64,000 bases of DNA, taken from an uncultured Mucispirillum sp. Lineage in GTDB: Bacteria > Chrysiogenota > Deferribacteres > Deferribacterales > Mucispirillaceae. Under the pieces are notes generated by a model that searched no databases, was not told the origin of the DNA, and worked only from the letters and a program-made list of their open reading frames with translations. The position numbers were made by a program, and so were the translations under genes. The stretch lies in NCBI GenBank assembly GCA_944325215.1, contig CALUZC010000006.1:1-64000 (forward strand), read 5' to 3'. Shown here one piece after another: positions 54,600-62,027 of this stretch; position 1 is the first letter of the stretch, and each line of letters starts with the position of its first letter.

Positions 54600-55292
54600 T
54601 TAATTTATTTCCCGCATAAATATGCCTTTAAGTCTGCCAATAATAGCACTATTATCATCTTTATCTAATATAATACTTGGGTATTTTGTATTATCACTGG
54701 TAAATATGCACATATTATTATTACAGTCATTGTACCTTTTTATATAAAGCTCATTATCTTTTCTTATTACATATATTTTATTCTTTTTAAGAGTATATTT
54801 ATCATTAGTATCTATTATTATTTTATCTTTATTAAGTATAGCTGGCTCCATACTATCCCCCGAAACAGCTAATATTACAAGCCCATAAGCATTTTTTATT
54901 AACTTTTTACTTACCTGCACCATTTCTGATACTTCCATACCCACAAATGCCCCAGTGCCAGCACTAGCCTTTATATCTAAATATGCAGGTATTTCTACAT
55001 AGTCATATTTGTCTTTTTCTTTTGGAAACGCCAGCAAATCTTTATCTGCATTAGATGCAGTGCTTTCTTTTTTATCATCAGAGAGAAACATACTGCCTTG
55101 ACCCGTGCGGAGCCAATTTGGATTAATATTATATTGCATTTCTATCAATTTTAAAGTTTTTTCTCCAATTTTTGCACCTTTTTCCCATTTTAAAAAAGCA
55201 ACATGGGAATACCCTAAATCTTTCATAAATTGCGATTTGTTCATACCTTTAACTTTAATAATTTCTTTTATTCTCTCAATTTCTGTGCTCAT
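54600..55292 (-). CDS. LexA/CI-like phage repressor (HTH plus S24 peptidase)
   Basis: 230 residues. N-terminal helix-turn-helix (MNKSQFMKDLGYSHVAFLKW), then the S24 domain: likely self-cleavage site ASAG (about 109-112) and catalytic Ser 147 in GDSMEP. This repressor type, unlike Mu c, is normally cleaved during the SOS response, so DNA damage should induce the prophage. It is divergent from ner across three 15-bp operators. Confidence 0.92.
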   Translation of the reverse strand: MSTEIERIKEIIKVKGMNKSQFMKDLGYSHVAFLKWEKGAKIGEKTLKLIEMQYNINPNWLRTGQGSMFLSDDKKESTASNADKDLLAFPKEKDKYDYVEIPAYLDIKASAGTGAFVGMEVSEMVQVSKKLIKNAYGLVILAVSGDSMEPAILNKDKIIIDTNDKYTLKKNKIYVIRKDNELYIKRYNDCNNNMCIFTSDNTKYPSIILDKDDNSAIIGRLKGIFMREIN

Positions 55293-55370
55293 TGTAACCT
55301 ACTTACATATTTTATATTAATAAAAATGTAATTTAGTTACAATTTCAGCTTGACATGTAACTAAGTTACA
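55293..55370. promoter_or_regulatory. Three phage operators and early promoter
   Basis: Three near-palindromic 15-mers: TGTAACCTACTTACA (55,293-55,307), TGTAATTTAGTTACA (55,327-55,341) and TGTAACTAAGTTACA (55,356-55,370), consensus TGTAAnTnAGTTACA. The early promoter TTGACA (55,350-55,355), 17 bp, TATATT (55,373-55,378) has the third operator as its spacer. On the minus strand TTGTAA, 17 bp, TAATAT overlaps operator 2 and could drive the repressor. Confidence 0.85.
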
Positions 55371-55489
55371 TATATATTATACTTATCAAGTTAATCATTT
55401 ATATATTTTTTAAATAATTAATAAATTTATTTAACTAGTTTAATAAGTTTATTGATTTTTGTAAACAAAAAAATATTTAGGAGGACACA

Positions 55490-55708
55490 ATGTCACAACA
55501 TCAAGACATTATGGTATTGCTCATCCACTTGGGTATTACCCAGAGAGACATCGCAAAAAAAGCAGGTGTAACGCCTGCGGCAGTCAGCTCTATAATTCAT
55601 GGTAGAGCTAGAAGTTATAATGTTGAAAAAATTATAACAGAACTTACTGGGTATCAATTCCCTGCATTTAAACAAGTTCCACGCACATTAAGTGCTGCAA
55701 ATAATTAA
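55490..55708 (+). CDS. Ner-like DNA-binding regulator
   Basis: 72 residues. The HTH LGITQRDIAKKAGVTPAAVS, then SIIHGRARSYNVEKII, is the Ner/Nlp pattern. It is the first gene of the early arm, with GGAGG upstream, about 110 bp after the early promoter. In Mu, Ner turns down early transcription and the repressor. Confidence 0.88.
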   Translation: MSQHQDIMVLLIHLGITQRDIAKKAGVTPAAVSSIIHGRARSYNVEKIITELTGYQFPAFKQVPRTLSAANN

Positions 55709-55719
55709 GGAGGTATATT

Positions 55720-56124
55720 ATGATAACAAGTGTAGAGATTTTAAAAATAGTTAAAAAAAAAGAAGTAACACCAAAAATGCAAAGAGCTATTTGCACACAA
55801 GTTTCAGCTTTTTTTGCAAAAGCAGAAACTCATGTAATTGATTATAATTTATATGACAAAGTAAAAGCATATAAATCATTTAACCCGCTTGAAAAAGCAA
55901 AAATAGCTTATGAGACTTTAAGCAGGTTATATGCTGGTATAGTTTTTAATTTAGGTTTTTTAGACCACTGGGAAGAAGAATTAAGGGAATTTTTAGAAGA
56001 AGTAGATACAGTCTATCATTCTGACCGAAGCGAAGAATCTAATCCACAAATGCAGGTGGTAGGCTTTATTTCTTATGGTGATTTAAATATCCGTGTGTTG
56101 AAGAAAGCAGAATTGGGAGCATAA
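55720..56124 (+). CDS. Early phage protein of unknown function
   Basis: 134 residues, helical in its first 100 (KVKAYKSFNPLEKAKIAYET, LGFLDHWEEELREFLEEVD). Residues about 99-107 (YHSDRSEES) are translated from an inserted palindromic repeat (56,014-56,040). Strong AAGGAGG before the ATG. No family recognised. It lies 11 bp after ner, so it is in the same early transcript. Confidence 0.75.
   Translation: MITSVEILKIVKKKEVTPKMQRAICTQVSAFFAKAETHVIDYNLYDKVKAYKSFNPLEKAKIAYETLSRLYAGIVFNLGFLDHWEEELREFLEEVDTVYHSDRSEESNPQMQVVGFISYGDLNIRVLKKAELGA
56014..56040. repeat. CATTCTGA...GAAGAATCT palindromic repeat, copy H3, in frame in a CDS
   Basis: TATCATTCTGACCGAAGCG, then AAGAATCT, inside the early gene at 55,720 and read in frame as YHSDRSEES. 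Confidence 0.8.
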
Positions 56125-56125
56125 C

Positions 56126-56326
56126 ATGGCATTAGTAATTGAAACAGAAAAATACAGAAACAAAGTAGATAAGGACTTTATTATCATTGTGTTACAGCTT
56201 GATGCAGAAGATGAAGATTATAGAGAACCTGCATTTATTTGGAAGCAGGTAGACCTTGGCGAATGCTGGTATGTATCTTTAAATCATAACTTTTTAGATG
56301 ATTATGAAAAATTGGAGGAAGAATGA
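56126..56326 (+). CDS. Small acidic early protein
   Basis: 66 residues, acidic, alpha/beta (ALVIETEKYRNKVDKDFIII, then ECWYVSLNHNFLDDYEKL). It starts 1 bp after the previous gene and overlaps the next by 4 bp. No family recognised. Many Mu-like phages have such small early genes. Confidence 0.65.
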   Translation: MALVIETEKYRNKVDKDFIIIVLQLDAEDEDYREPAFIWKQVDLGECWYVSLNHNFLDDYEKLEEE

Positions 56327-56583
56327 TGAGTAGTCTGGAGGTTAGAGATATTATTATATGCCCGCAATGTGGTCATACAGAATTTACAGCGAAAATGGAA
56401 TGTTCAGTATCCGTTAAATTTTATATTGATAACAATATAATTTATCCCAAAACAAACGTGTTTGATACAGATGATGACACACTAATAGATATTGAATGTG
56501 CGAACTGTAACTACACTCTTGCAAGCTCTTTTAAAGATTTAATAATATTAATAAATACTGTGAGGAAGTGTTATGCCAAATAA
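56323..56583 (+). CDS. Zinc-ribbon-like early protein
   Basis: 86 residues. Two Cys pairs (ICPQCGH and ECANCNY) separated by a beta-rich segment suggest a zinc ribbon. It overlaps both neighbours (4 and 11 bp), so it is translationally coupled. Function unknown; it may bind nucleic acid or a protein. Confidence 0.7.
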   Translation: MMSSLEVRDIIICPQCGHTEFTAKMECSVSVKFYIDNNIIYPKTNVFDTDDDTLIDIECANCNYTLASSFKDLIILINTVRKCYAK

Positions 56584-56785
56584 ATTTCAACACCTTTGTT
56601 TTAATAAAATCATTGCAGTTATTCGCAGTTGTGTAACCTTTGAACATTTAGAAAATACAAGGCAGTGGTTTGATACTGTTATACGTTCAAACAAACTACC
56701 AGCTAGATATGCAGATGATATTATGAAAGCTTATAGAGCAAAAAAGCGACAAATCCAAAATGGACTTGCCGCAAAATACCAATAA
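56573..56785 (+). CDS. Small basic early protein
   Basis: 70 residues, basic C-terminus (YADDIMKAYRAKKRQIQNGL). A Shine-Dalgarno (GAGGAAG) lies within the end of the previous gene. No family recognised. The following 300 bp have no gene but hold repeats G3 and A. Confidence 0.65.
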   Translation: MPNKFQHLCFNKIIAVIRSCVTFEHLENTRQWFDTVIRSNKLPARYADDIMKAYRAKKRQIQNGLAAKYQ

Positions 56786-56796
56786 ACTTTTATTCA

Positions 56797-56890
56797 AAAA
56801 TACATCCCTGTATTTTTGAAACCACGCACTTACGGAGTAAATCCGTTTAAGTGCTTACGCAAGCGACGGTGCATCCTGCACCTTTTGCAC
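56797..56890 (-). repeat. Structured repeat family 3, copy G3 (CsrA-like hairpins)
   Basis: On the minus strand: GGTGC AGGAT GCACC, CGCTTGCGTAAG, stem GCACTTA / TAAGTGC, then AAAAATACAGGGATGTATTT. ATACAGGGATGT (56,802-56,813, minus) matches RUACARGGAUGU exactly. It is the only copy on the minus strand, opposite to the early genes. Confidence 0.85.
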
Positions 56891-56948
56891 CACCGCATGC
56901 ATATATAATGACTATATTTTTAAAAAAATGCAAGAAAAAACAATACAA

Positions 56949-57069
56949 GGTTATAAGATTTTTTGCATAGACAAGACAGACGGCTTTTTTAAAAACGGAG
57001 TTTACAAGATTAGTAAATGAGTATTTTAAAAAAGGCGGATAACAAAGTATAGGCAAAAAAGATATAACC
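56949..57069 (+). repeat. Structured repeat family 1, copy A
   Basis: Outer stem GGTTATA / TATAACC with AGA opposite GA, then TTTTTTGC / GCAAAAAA. ACGGC. Inner stem CTTTTTTAAAA / TTTTAAAAAAG. Apical GAGTTTACA...AGTAAATGA. ATAACAAAG. Its end is 19 bp from the start of the next gene, so it forms much of that gene's leader. Confidence 0.87.
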
Positions 57070-57088
57070 GACAAGGAGTTTTAAAAAT

Positions 57089-57463
57089 ATGAGTAAAACT
57101 TACACCAAAATTTCCGCCCTTTCAAAAGGGCTTGCAATCTTAAATATAATAGGTTCTTCACCAATTCCTGTAATGGTGAAAGATATAGCAGACCAGGCTG
57201 GTATTACTTACTCAACAGCTATGAATAATATCATAACTTTGGAAGATGCTGGCTTCATAGAAAAACAAGGCTCAGGCTACATTGGCAGTTTTAAATTGGC
57301 AAGTATTTGGACTAACCGTATGAGTTACCTTAAACGGCGTAAACAGATAATACAGGACGAAATAGAAGTGTTAGAAAGGGGCGAGCAAAGCGAGGACTGC
57401 CAAATTCCCGACCGAATAGGGAGGAATCAGAATTTGCACAGGCTGGAGATGCAGAATGAGTAA
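57089..57463 (+). CDS. IclR-type winged-helix early regulator
   Basis: 124 residues. KISALSKGLAILNIIGSSPI, then VMVKDIADQAGITYSTAMNN and LEDAGFIEKQGSGYIGS is an IclR-like winged helix without the effector domain. The last about 27 residues (GEQSEDCQIPDRIGRNQNLH) come from an inserted repeat (57,379-57,449) that recurs in the gene at 62,546. AAGGAG precedes the ATG. Confidence 0.8.
   Translation: MSKTYTKISALSKGLAILNIIGSSPIPVMVKDIADQAGITYSTAMNNIITLEDAGFIEKQGSGYIGSFKLASIWTNRMSYLKRRKQIIQDEIEVLERGEQSEDCQIPDRIGRNQNLHRLEMQNE
57379..57449 (+). repeat. Structured repeat family 4, copy I1, in frame in a CDS
   Basis: GCGAGGACTGCC, AAATTCCCGACCGAATAGGG, AGGAATCAGAATTTGCACAG. Nested stems GCCAAATTC / GAATTTG and ATTCC / GGAAT. 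Near-identical to 62,599-62,669, and both are read in the same frame. Confidence 0.85.
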
Positions 57464-57536
57464 TAAAGAAATGCTATCAATAATTGGAATATATGCATTA
57501 GTCCTTTTTGCCTGCTGGGCTACTTTATGGGGGTAA
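57456..57536 (+). CDS. Tiny hydrophobic early protein (26 aa)
   Basis: MSNKEMLSIIGIYALVLFAC, then WATLWG. One membrane helix. The start overlaps the end of the previous gene and the stop is 4 bp before the next. No antisense promoter or 5'-3' complement is seen, so I do not call it a toxin. Whether it is translated is uncertain. Confidence 0.45.
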   Translation: MSNKEMLSIIGIYALVLFACWATLWG

Positions 57537-57539
57537 CAA

Positions 57540-57779
57540 ATGAATGAGGTAACCTTTTCTTTAAGAAAAAATTTTAATGGTGATTATTCTGTTTATTCAC
57601 CGCAGGATTTAACAAAACTAACAGGCAACTTTAGGTTTTTAATTATAAAAGAGATTATGAAGTCCACTGCAAAAAACTACAAAGCCAGGGGGCAGCCTAA
57701 AAGTGAGTTTGTTAAAAAAATAAGTGATTTTACAATAAATCATGTGCTTGAAATAGCAGATGAAATCTTTGGAGGGTAA
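57540..57779 (+). CDS. Early phage protein of unknown function
   Basis: 79 residues, basic and helical (FRFLIIKEIMKSTAKNYKAR, then DFTINHVLEIADEIFGG). It ends 1 bp before the next gene's ATG. No family recognised. Confidence 0.65.
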   Translation: MNEVTFSLRKNFNGDYSVYSPQDLTKLTGNFRFLIIKEIMKSTAKNYKARGQPKSEFVKKISDFTINHVLEIADEIFGG

Positions 57780-57780
57780 T

Positions 57781-58932
57781 ATGAGTAAAAAAGAAATAAC
57801 AGCAGAAACTGAAAAGAATATTAAAATTAATTCTGTTGGAGCGGAGCCGAGCGTGTATCGGCACAGCGACACCTTACCGATGGGGGAAGATGGAAAGGGG
57901 GAAAGCGGAATTTCCCCCTTACAAGATAAAATTGATACTTTTAAGTTAGAAAGTGAAATGCAGGCAGCCACCAGTTTAGTAGAAGCAAACATGGCAGAAT
58001 TCCATGCAGAACAGCAGGAATTAAAAGTTAAACAACAGCAGGAAAGAGAAACGCTCATTGCAGAAGCAAGCAGGCTTACTGGCAGAGTGGAAGCGTTTAA
58101 TTTTATATCAAAACTCACGACCGTCGGGAGTTTGATGATTATTAAAAAAATAAAAGAAAGTGGTGTTTATAAAGAGCTTCCAAATATTAAAACTTGGGCT
58201 GATTACTGTAAAAGTATAGGTTTTTCAGTAAATAAGATAGATGAAGATTTATTAAATTTAAACACTTTTGGAGAAAATTTACTCACGACCGTCGGGGATT
58301 TTAGTTTAGGATATAAAGATTTAAGAGAGCTTCGTAAACAAGTCAAATCTGGCAGTTTAGAAATTAAAGATGCTGAAGTTATCATTGATGGTGAAGTAAT
58401 ACCATTAGATGATAAAGACGAGCTTCGTGATGCACTAGATACTCTTTTAAAATCTAAATATAAAAAAATAGAAGAATTAAAAGATGAAATCAAAAATAAA
58501 GAAAGCATTATTGAAGATAAAGAGCATGATATTAAACGTTTGCAGGCTTCCAATAACACATTTTTCAAAGAAAAAGAGCAGGCAGAGCGTGAGCTTAAGT
58601 ATTTAAAAGCAGAAGGCTCAATTAATGGTGTAGAGCTGGAAGATAATCCAGACTTTCAGGCTATTAAACAATGTGAAAATGAAAACAGCATTTTAATAGA
58701 ACGGCTTACAAGGCTTGCTGAAAAAGATTTATCAAAATTTAATAAATCTATGCTTGGCAGCACTGTTATTAAAATTATGAATGATATGCACAACCTGCAT
58801 CAAGAGTTATGCAGCCTTGGTATTTCTGATTACTTTGGTGATGCTTTTGTTGATGATGATGTTATTGATGCAGAAGATGCAGTCATTACGCCAAATATGT
58901 TTTTAAAACAACAAGGTAATGAATATGAATAA
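57781..58932 (+). CDS. Coiled-coil early protein carrying three inserted repeats
   Basis: 383 residues from the ATG at 57,781 (GGAGGG upstream). Residues about 60-100 and 220-285 are coiled coils, and a more globular part lies at 110-215 (KELPNIKTWADYCKSIGFSV). Residues about 20-48 come from structured repeat F6; two short palindromes (58,111-58,133 and 58,281-58,300) are read in frame as LTTVGS and LTTVGD. It overlaps the MuA gene. Its function is unknown; the position before MuA suggests a DNA-binding or partition-like role. Confidence 0.7.
   Translation: MSKKEITAETEKNIKINSVGAEPSVYRHSDTLPMGEDGKGESGISPLQDKIDTFKLESEMQAATSLVEANMAEFHAEQQELKVKQQQERETLIAEASRLTGRVEAFNFISKLTTVGSLMIIKKIKESGVYKELPNIKTWADYCKSIGFSVNKIDEDLLNLNTFGENLLTTVGDFSLGYKDLRELRKQVKSGSLEIKDAEVIIDGEVIPLDDKDELRDALDTLLKSKYKKIEELKDEIKNKESIIEDKEHDIKRLQASNNTFFKEKEQAERELKYLKAEGSINGVELEDNPDFQAIKQCENENSILIERLTRLAEKDLSKFNKSMLGSTVIKIMNDMHNLHQELCSLGISDYFGDAFVDDDVIDAEDAVITPNMFLKQQGNEYE
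57838..57925 (+). repeat. Structured repeat family 2, copy F6, in frame in a CDS
   Basis: GCCGA GCGTGTA TCGGC, then GACACCTTACCGATG, then GGGGGAAA GCGGAA TTTCCCCC. Same three-part order as the intergenic copies, translated in frame as GAEPSVYRHSDTLPMGEDGK. Confidence 0.78.
58111..58300 (+). repeat. Pair of short ACGACCGTCGG palindromes in a CDS
   Basis: AAACTCACGACCGTCGGGAG then TTT at 58,111-58,133 and ACTCACGACCGTCGGGGATT at 58,281-58,300. Shared core CTCACGACCGTCGGG. Both lie in the same reading frame and are GC-rich compared with surrounding sequence. Confidence 0.75.
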
Positions 58933-60724
58933 GTCAGAAATAAAAAACTATCTTGAAACTGCTGATAATATAAAAGAAGCCATGGAATATTTAGCTTTTA
59001 AACTGGGTGTATCTTATAAAAGAATGCAGTCCATAGCTCTTGATGCAGGCTTTAGAAGAAGACAGGAAAGGAGTAATAAAGGCGAAACTTCATGCCCTAC
59101 AGATGTTATTGATTTAATAGCTGCCCGTGTTCGTATTTCTATCAAAAAAGGGGCTAAAGATGCTTTTGATATTAATACTACCATAAAAAAAGAGTATGAA
59201 ACTTTAATTGAAGAAGGTGTTGATATACCTGTTAGCTACGAAAGAGTATGCACTCTTTTAAGAAACATGCAGCTTGATAGAAAGAGCCTTACAACTGCTA
59301 CTCCATTTGTGCGTTTGGATAGCCTGCATGTAAACCATGTACATTTGTTTGATATTACTAACTGCCTGCAATGGCACTTAGAAAAAGGGCATGGCATGAA
59401 TGAGGAAGACATATCTAAATGGTTATATCCTAATAAAGTATTGGAAGAAGCTCGTAAAAGAGATATGAAACCTAAACTATTAAGATATGTTATGATAGAC
59501 CATAAAAGCCGTGCTTTTTACTTTCAATATTTTTATACATCAGGCGAACGAGCTGAAAATGGTGCTGAGTTCTTTTATAACGCATGGGCAGATAAACGCC
59601 CTTTAATTGAAAAAACACTTGGCATTGCAGATTATGATGGCATGTATCAGTTTTCAGGCATACCAAAGATTATCTATACTGATGGCGGTCCAATTTTTAA
59701 AGATACTGCCATTAAAAACTTAATGGCAGCTCTTGGTATTGAAGTGCTTATCCATAAAACACATAATCCAAGGGCAAAAGGTATGGTTGAACGCCATATG
59801 AAAATCATAGGTGATAATTTTGAAAGCAATTTAAGACGCTTTAAAATTGAAACCTTAGAAGAATTAAATGCTTATGCTCTTGACTGGTGCATAAAGTTTA
59901 ATAATGAGAGAGAAGTGGCTAATACTAATAAAACTAGAAGCCAGCTGTGGCGAACTATTAAGCCTAATGAATATACACTACTCCCAGGGCTTGATATTTA
60001 TAACACTCTTATTTCCAAAGAAGATGAAACAAGAGTATTAAATGGCAACTGTGAATTTAGCTATAAGGGGCAAGACTATATTTGTGATAATCCAAATTTC
60101 GCAGGGCAAAAAGTAGTAATTAAAATACATTTATCAGATTTCCCAGCACTGCACCTACACTTTAATGGCACTGTTGAAAAAGCATATCCTTTCAGCCGTG
60201 ATGAATATGGCAGACCACAAATCGCCCGCACTGGCATTATCGGTGAAAAATATGCATGCCATATTGTAACAGATGCGGAAATTTTAAAAGAACATATTGA
60301 GCAGGTTGCAGAACGTGTTGATGGTGTAGTGTTTAAAGGGAATAATGATAAACGTATAGCTAAACCTACCCTAAATGCAGCAGCTAAACCAGCAGTGAAA
60401 ACTAAAAAAGAAACTGTAGCATATTTACAGCCACAAGGTGAAATAGTTAAAACAGAAAACCCATACAAACCTGTTACTAATGAACTAATTAGTAACAAAT
60501 CCCCTGAAGTGCTAAGCAGCAGCGATGACCATGCTCCATTGCTGCTGCCAGTATCTTCTGCAATCGGGATGTTGATTGCTGAGTATGGCTCAATATCACC
60601 AGTGCAAAATAAAAGATTAAAAGCCATGTTTAAAGATGGTGTGCCTAATAACCTATCTGCTACAGAGCTTTATAATATGATTAATGCCCCATATATGGAG
60701 GTGGATAATGAAAAACTCGCATAA
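58925..60724 (+). CDS. MuA-like DDE transposase
   Basis: About 599 residues; I prefer the second ATG (58,925), with AAGG 8 nt upstream. N-terminal DNA-binding helices, then an RNase H-fold core with DDE residues (numbered from 58,919): D145 in HLFDITN, D255 in IIYTDGGPIF and E291 in AKGMVERHMK. A beta-barrel and a C-terminal MuB-interaction region follow. It cuts and joins phage ends, both for integration and replicative transposition. It overlaps MuB by 17 bp. Confidence 0.93.
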   Translation: MNKSEIKNYLETADNIKEAMEYLAFKLGVSYKRMQSIALDAGFRRRQERSNKGETSCPTDVIDLIAARVRISIKKGAKDAFDINTTIKKEYETLIEEGVDIPVSYERVCTLLRNMQLDRKSLTTATPFVRLDSLHVNHVHLFDITNCLQWHLEKGHGMNEEDISKWLYPNKVLEEARKRDMKPKLLRYVMIDHKSRAFYFQYFYTSGERAENGAEFFYNAWADKRPLIEKTLGIADYDGMYQFSGIPKIIYTDGGPIFKDTAIKNLMAALGIEVLIHKTHNPRAKGMVERHMKIIGDNFESNLRRFKIETLEELNAYALDWCIKFNNEREVANTNKTRSQLWRTIKPNEYTLLPGLDIYNTLISKEDETRVLNGNCEFSYKGQDYICDNPNFAGQKVVIKIHLSDFPALHLHFNGTVEKAYPFSRDEYGRPQIARTGIIGEKYACHIVTDAEILKEHIEQVAERVDGVVFKGNNDKRIAKPTLNAAAKPAVKTKKETVAYLQPQGEIVKTENPYKPVTNELISNKSPEVLSSSDDHAPLLLPVSSAIGMLIAEYGSISPVQNKRLKAMFKDGVPNNLSATELYNMINAPYMEVDNEKLA

Positions 60725-61868
60725 AAATAAATGCATACTGCTTAAAAAAATCATTGAAGAAAGTGATACATCATTAAGTAAATTTGCAGATTTATTTTTA
60801 AATTATACAGGCTTTAAAATTAGCCGCAGTGCTATTTTTAACCTGTTAAATCAAGGCATTATGCCTAAAAGAATACCTGATTTTAAATATCATATTGAGA
60901 AGATTGTAAAAGAAAACTTCCACCAGGTATTAGAAAAATTAAACATAAAAATAGAAGATATATGGAACATATCTAAAGAAATGGAGGAAACAACTATGGA
61001 AAAATGCGAAGTATTAACAAGCGATGCAATGGCTCATTTTGGGTTAAATTCAGACCCATTTATGCCAGTTCTCACAAACGAAAATCAAGTATTAATGTTA
61101 CAGGCTCATTATTATGCTCTTGAAAATATGCGTATAACAGCAGAAATGGGCTTAATGACAGCAATAACAGGGCAAGTTGGCAGCGGAAAAACAACTGTCT
61201 TGGCTAAGTTTAAAAGAACTATCAACAAGCAGGATAAATATATTATTATTCAGCCAAAAACAAGGGAAATCGGCAGAATTACCACTCGTGAAATATTAGA
61301 AGCTATACTGAATAAATTATCAGATGATAAACCAAAAAGAAATTTGGAAGCATTAAGTCGCCAGGTTGAAGAACTACTGCAAAAAACAAGCAACAGTGGT
61401 AAAAGATGTATCTTGATAATTGAAGAAAGTCAAGATTTACATACAAACACTATCAAAAAACTTAAAAGATTGTGGGAAATTGGTGAAGATGAGTTTAATC
61501 CGCTGCTTGCTATTATTTTGATAGGTCAAACAGAGTTAGCATATAAGCTCTATGGAAGTCAAAATATGAACTTGCGAGAAGTTGCATCTCGTATGACTCA
61601 TGTGGAGCTTGGGGCAATTAATCATGAATTATATGATTATATCAAGCATAAATGTAAAATGGCAGGCTTACAGGTAGAAAAAATCATAACAAAAGATGCG
61701 GTAGATGCATTATCTGCTCGCTTTATATCAAAAGATGTAAATGGCAAAATTAGCTATATAGCATATCCAAATAAAGTAAACAATGTGATGAAACTTTTAA
61801 TGAATACCGCAACAGCAGCTGGTGAAGATATTATCAATAATGAAGTTATTGATATGGCTGGAATATAA
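60708..61868 (+). CDS. MuB-like AAA+ ATPase
   Basis: About 386 residues from the ATG at 60,708 (GGAGG upstream). An N-terminal HTH domain (LSKFADLFLNYTGFKISRSA), linker, then AAA+ core: Walker A GQVGSGKT at 155-162, Walker B CILIIEESQD, and sensor ILIGQTELAY. It captures target DNA for the transposase and gives target immunity. A minimal C-terminal domain is present. Confidence 0.9.
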   Translation: MKNSHKNKCILLKKIIEESDTSLSKFADLFLNYTGFKISRSAIFNLLNQGIMPKRIPDFKYHIEKIVKENFHQVLEKLNIKIEDIWNISKEMEETTMEKCEVLTSDAMAHFGLNSDPFMPVLTNENQVLMLQAHYYALENMRITAEMGLMTAITGQVGSGKTTVLAKFKRTINKQDKYIIIQPKTREIGRITTREILEAILNKLSDDKPKRNLEALSRQVEELLQKTSNSGKRCILIIEESQDLHTNTIKKLKRLWEIGEDEFNPLLAIILIGQTELAYKLYGSQNMNLREVASRMTHVELGAINHELYDYIKHKCKMAGLQVEKIITKDAVDALSARFISKDVNGKISYIAYPNKVNNVMKLLMNTATAAGEDIINNEVIDMAGI

Positions 61869-61883
61869 TTATAAGGAGTGAAT

Positions 61884-61972
61884 CGCCACAGGAAGTGGCA
61901 TCGCTTGCGTAAGTATAGACGAATTTACTTCGGCTATGCGTATTTTAAAAAATACAGGGATGTATTTTTTAA
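61884..61972 (+). repeat. Structured repeat family 3, copy G4 (CsrA-like hairpins)
   Basis: GCCAC AGGAA GTGGC (61,885-61,899), CGCTTGCGTAAG, stem ATAG / CTAT around CGAATTTACTTCG, then AAAAAATACAGGGATGTATT. ATACAGGGATGT (61,952-61,963) matches RUACARGGAUGU exactly. It lies in the 159-bp leader of gam, on the coding strand. Confidence 0.87.
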
Positions 61973-62027
61973 TAAAAATAAACAGATGAAAAAATTGTAT
62001 TTATTACAATTTTTGAAGGAGTGAAAT

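Noticed and set aside
57456-57536. A second type I toxin
   Set aside because: It is hydrophobic and tiny, but it is embedded in an early operon, with no own promoter, antisense promoter or complementary mRNA ends.
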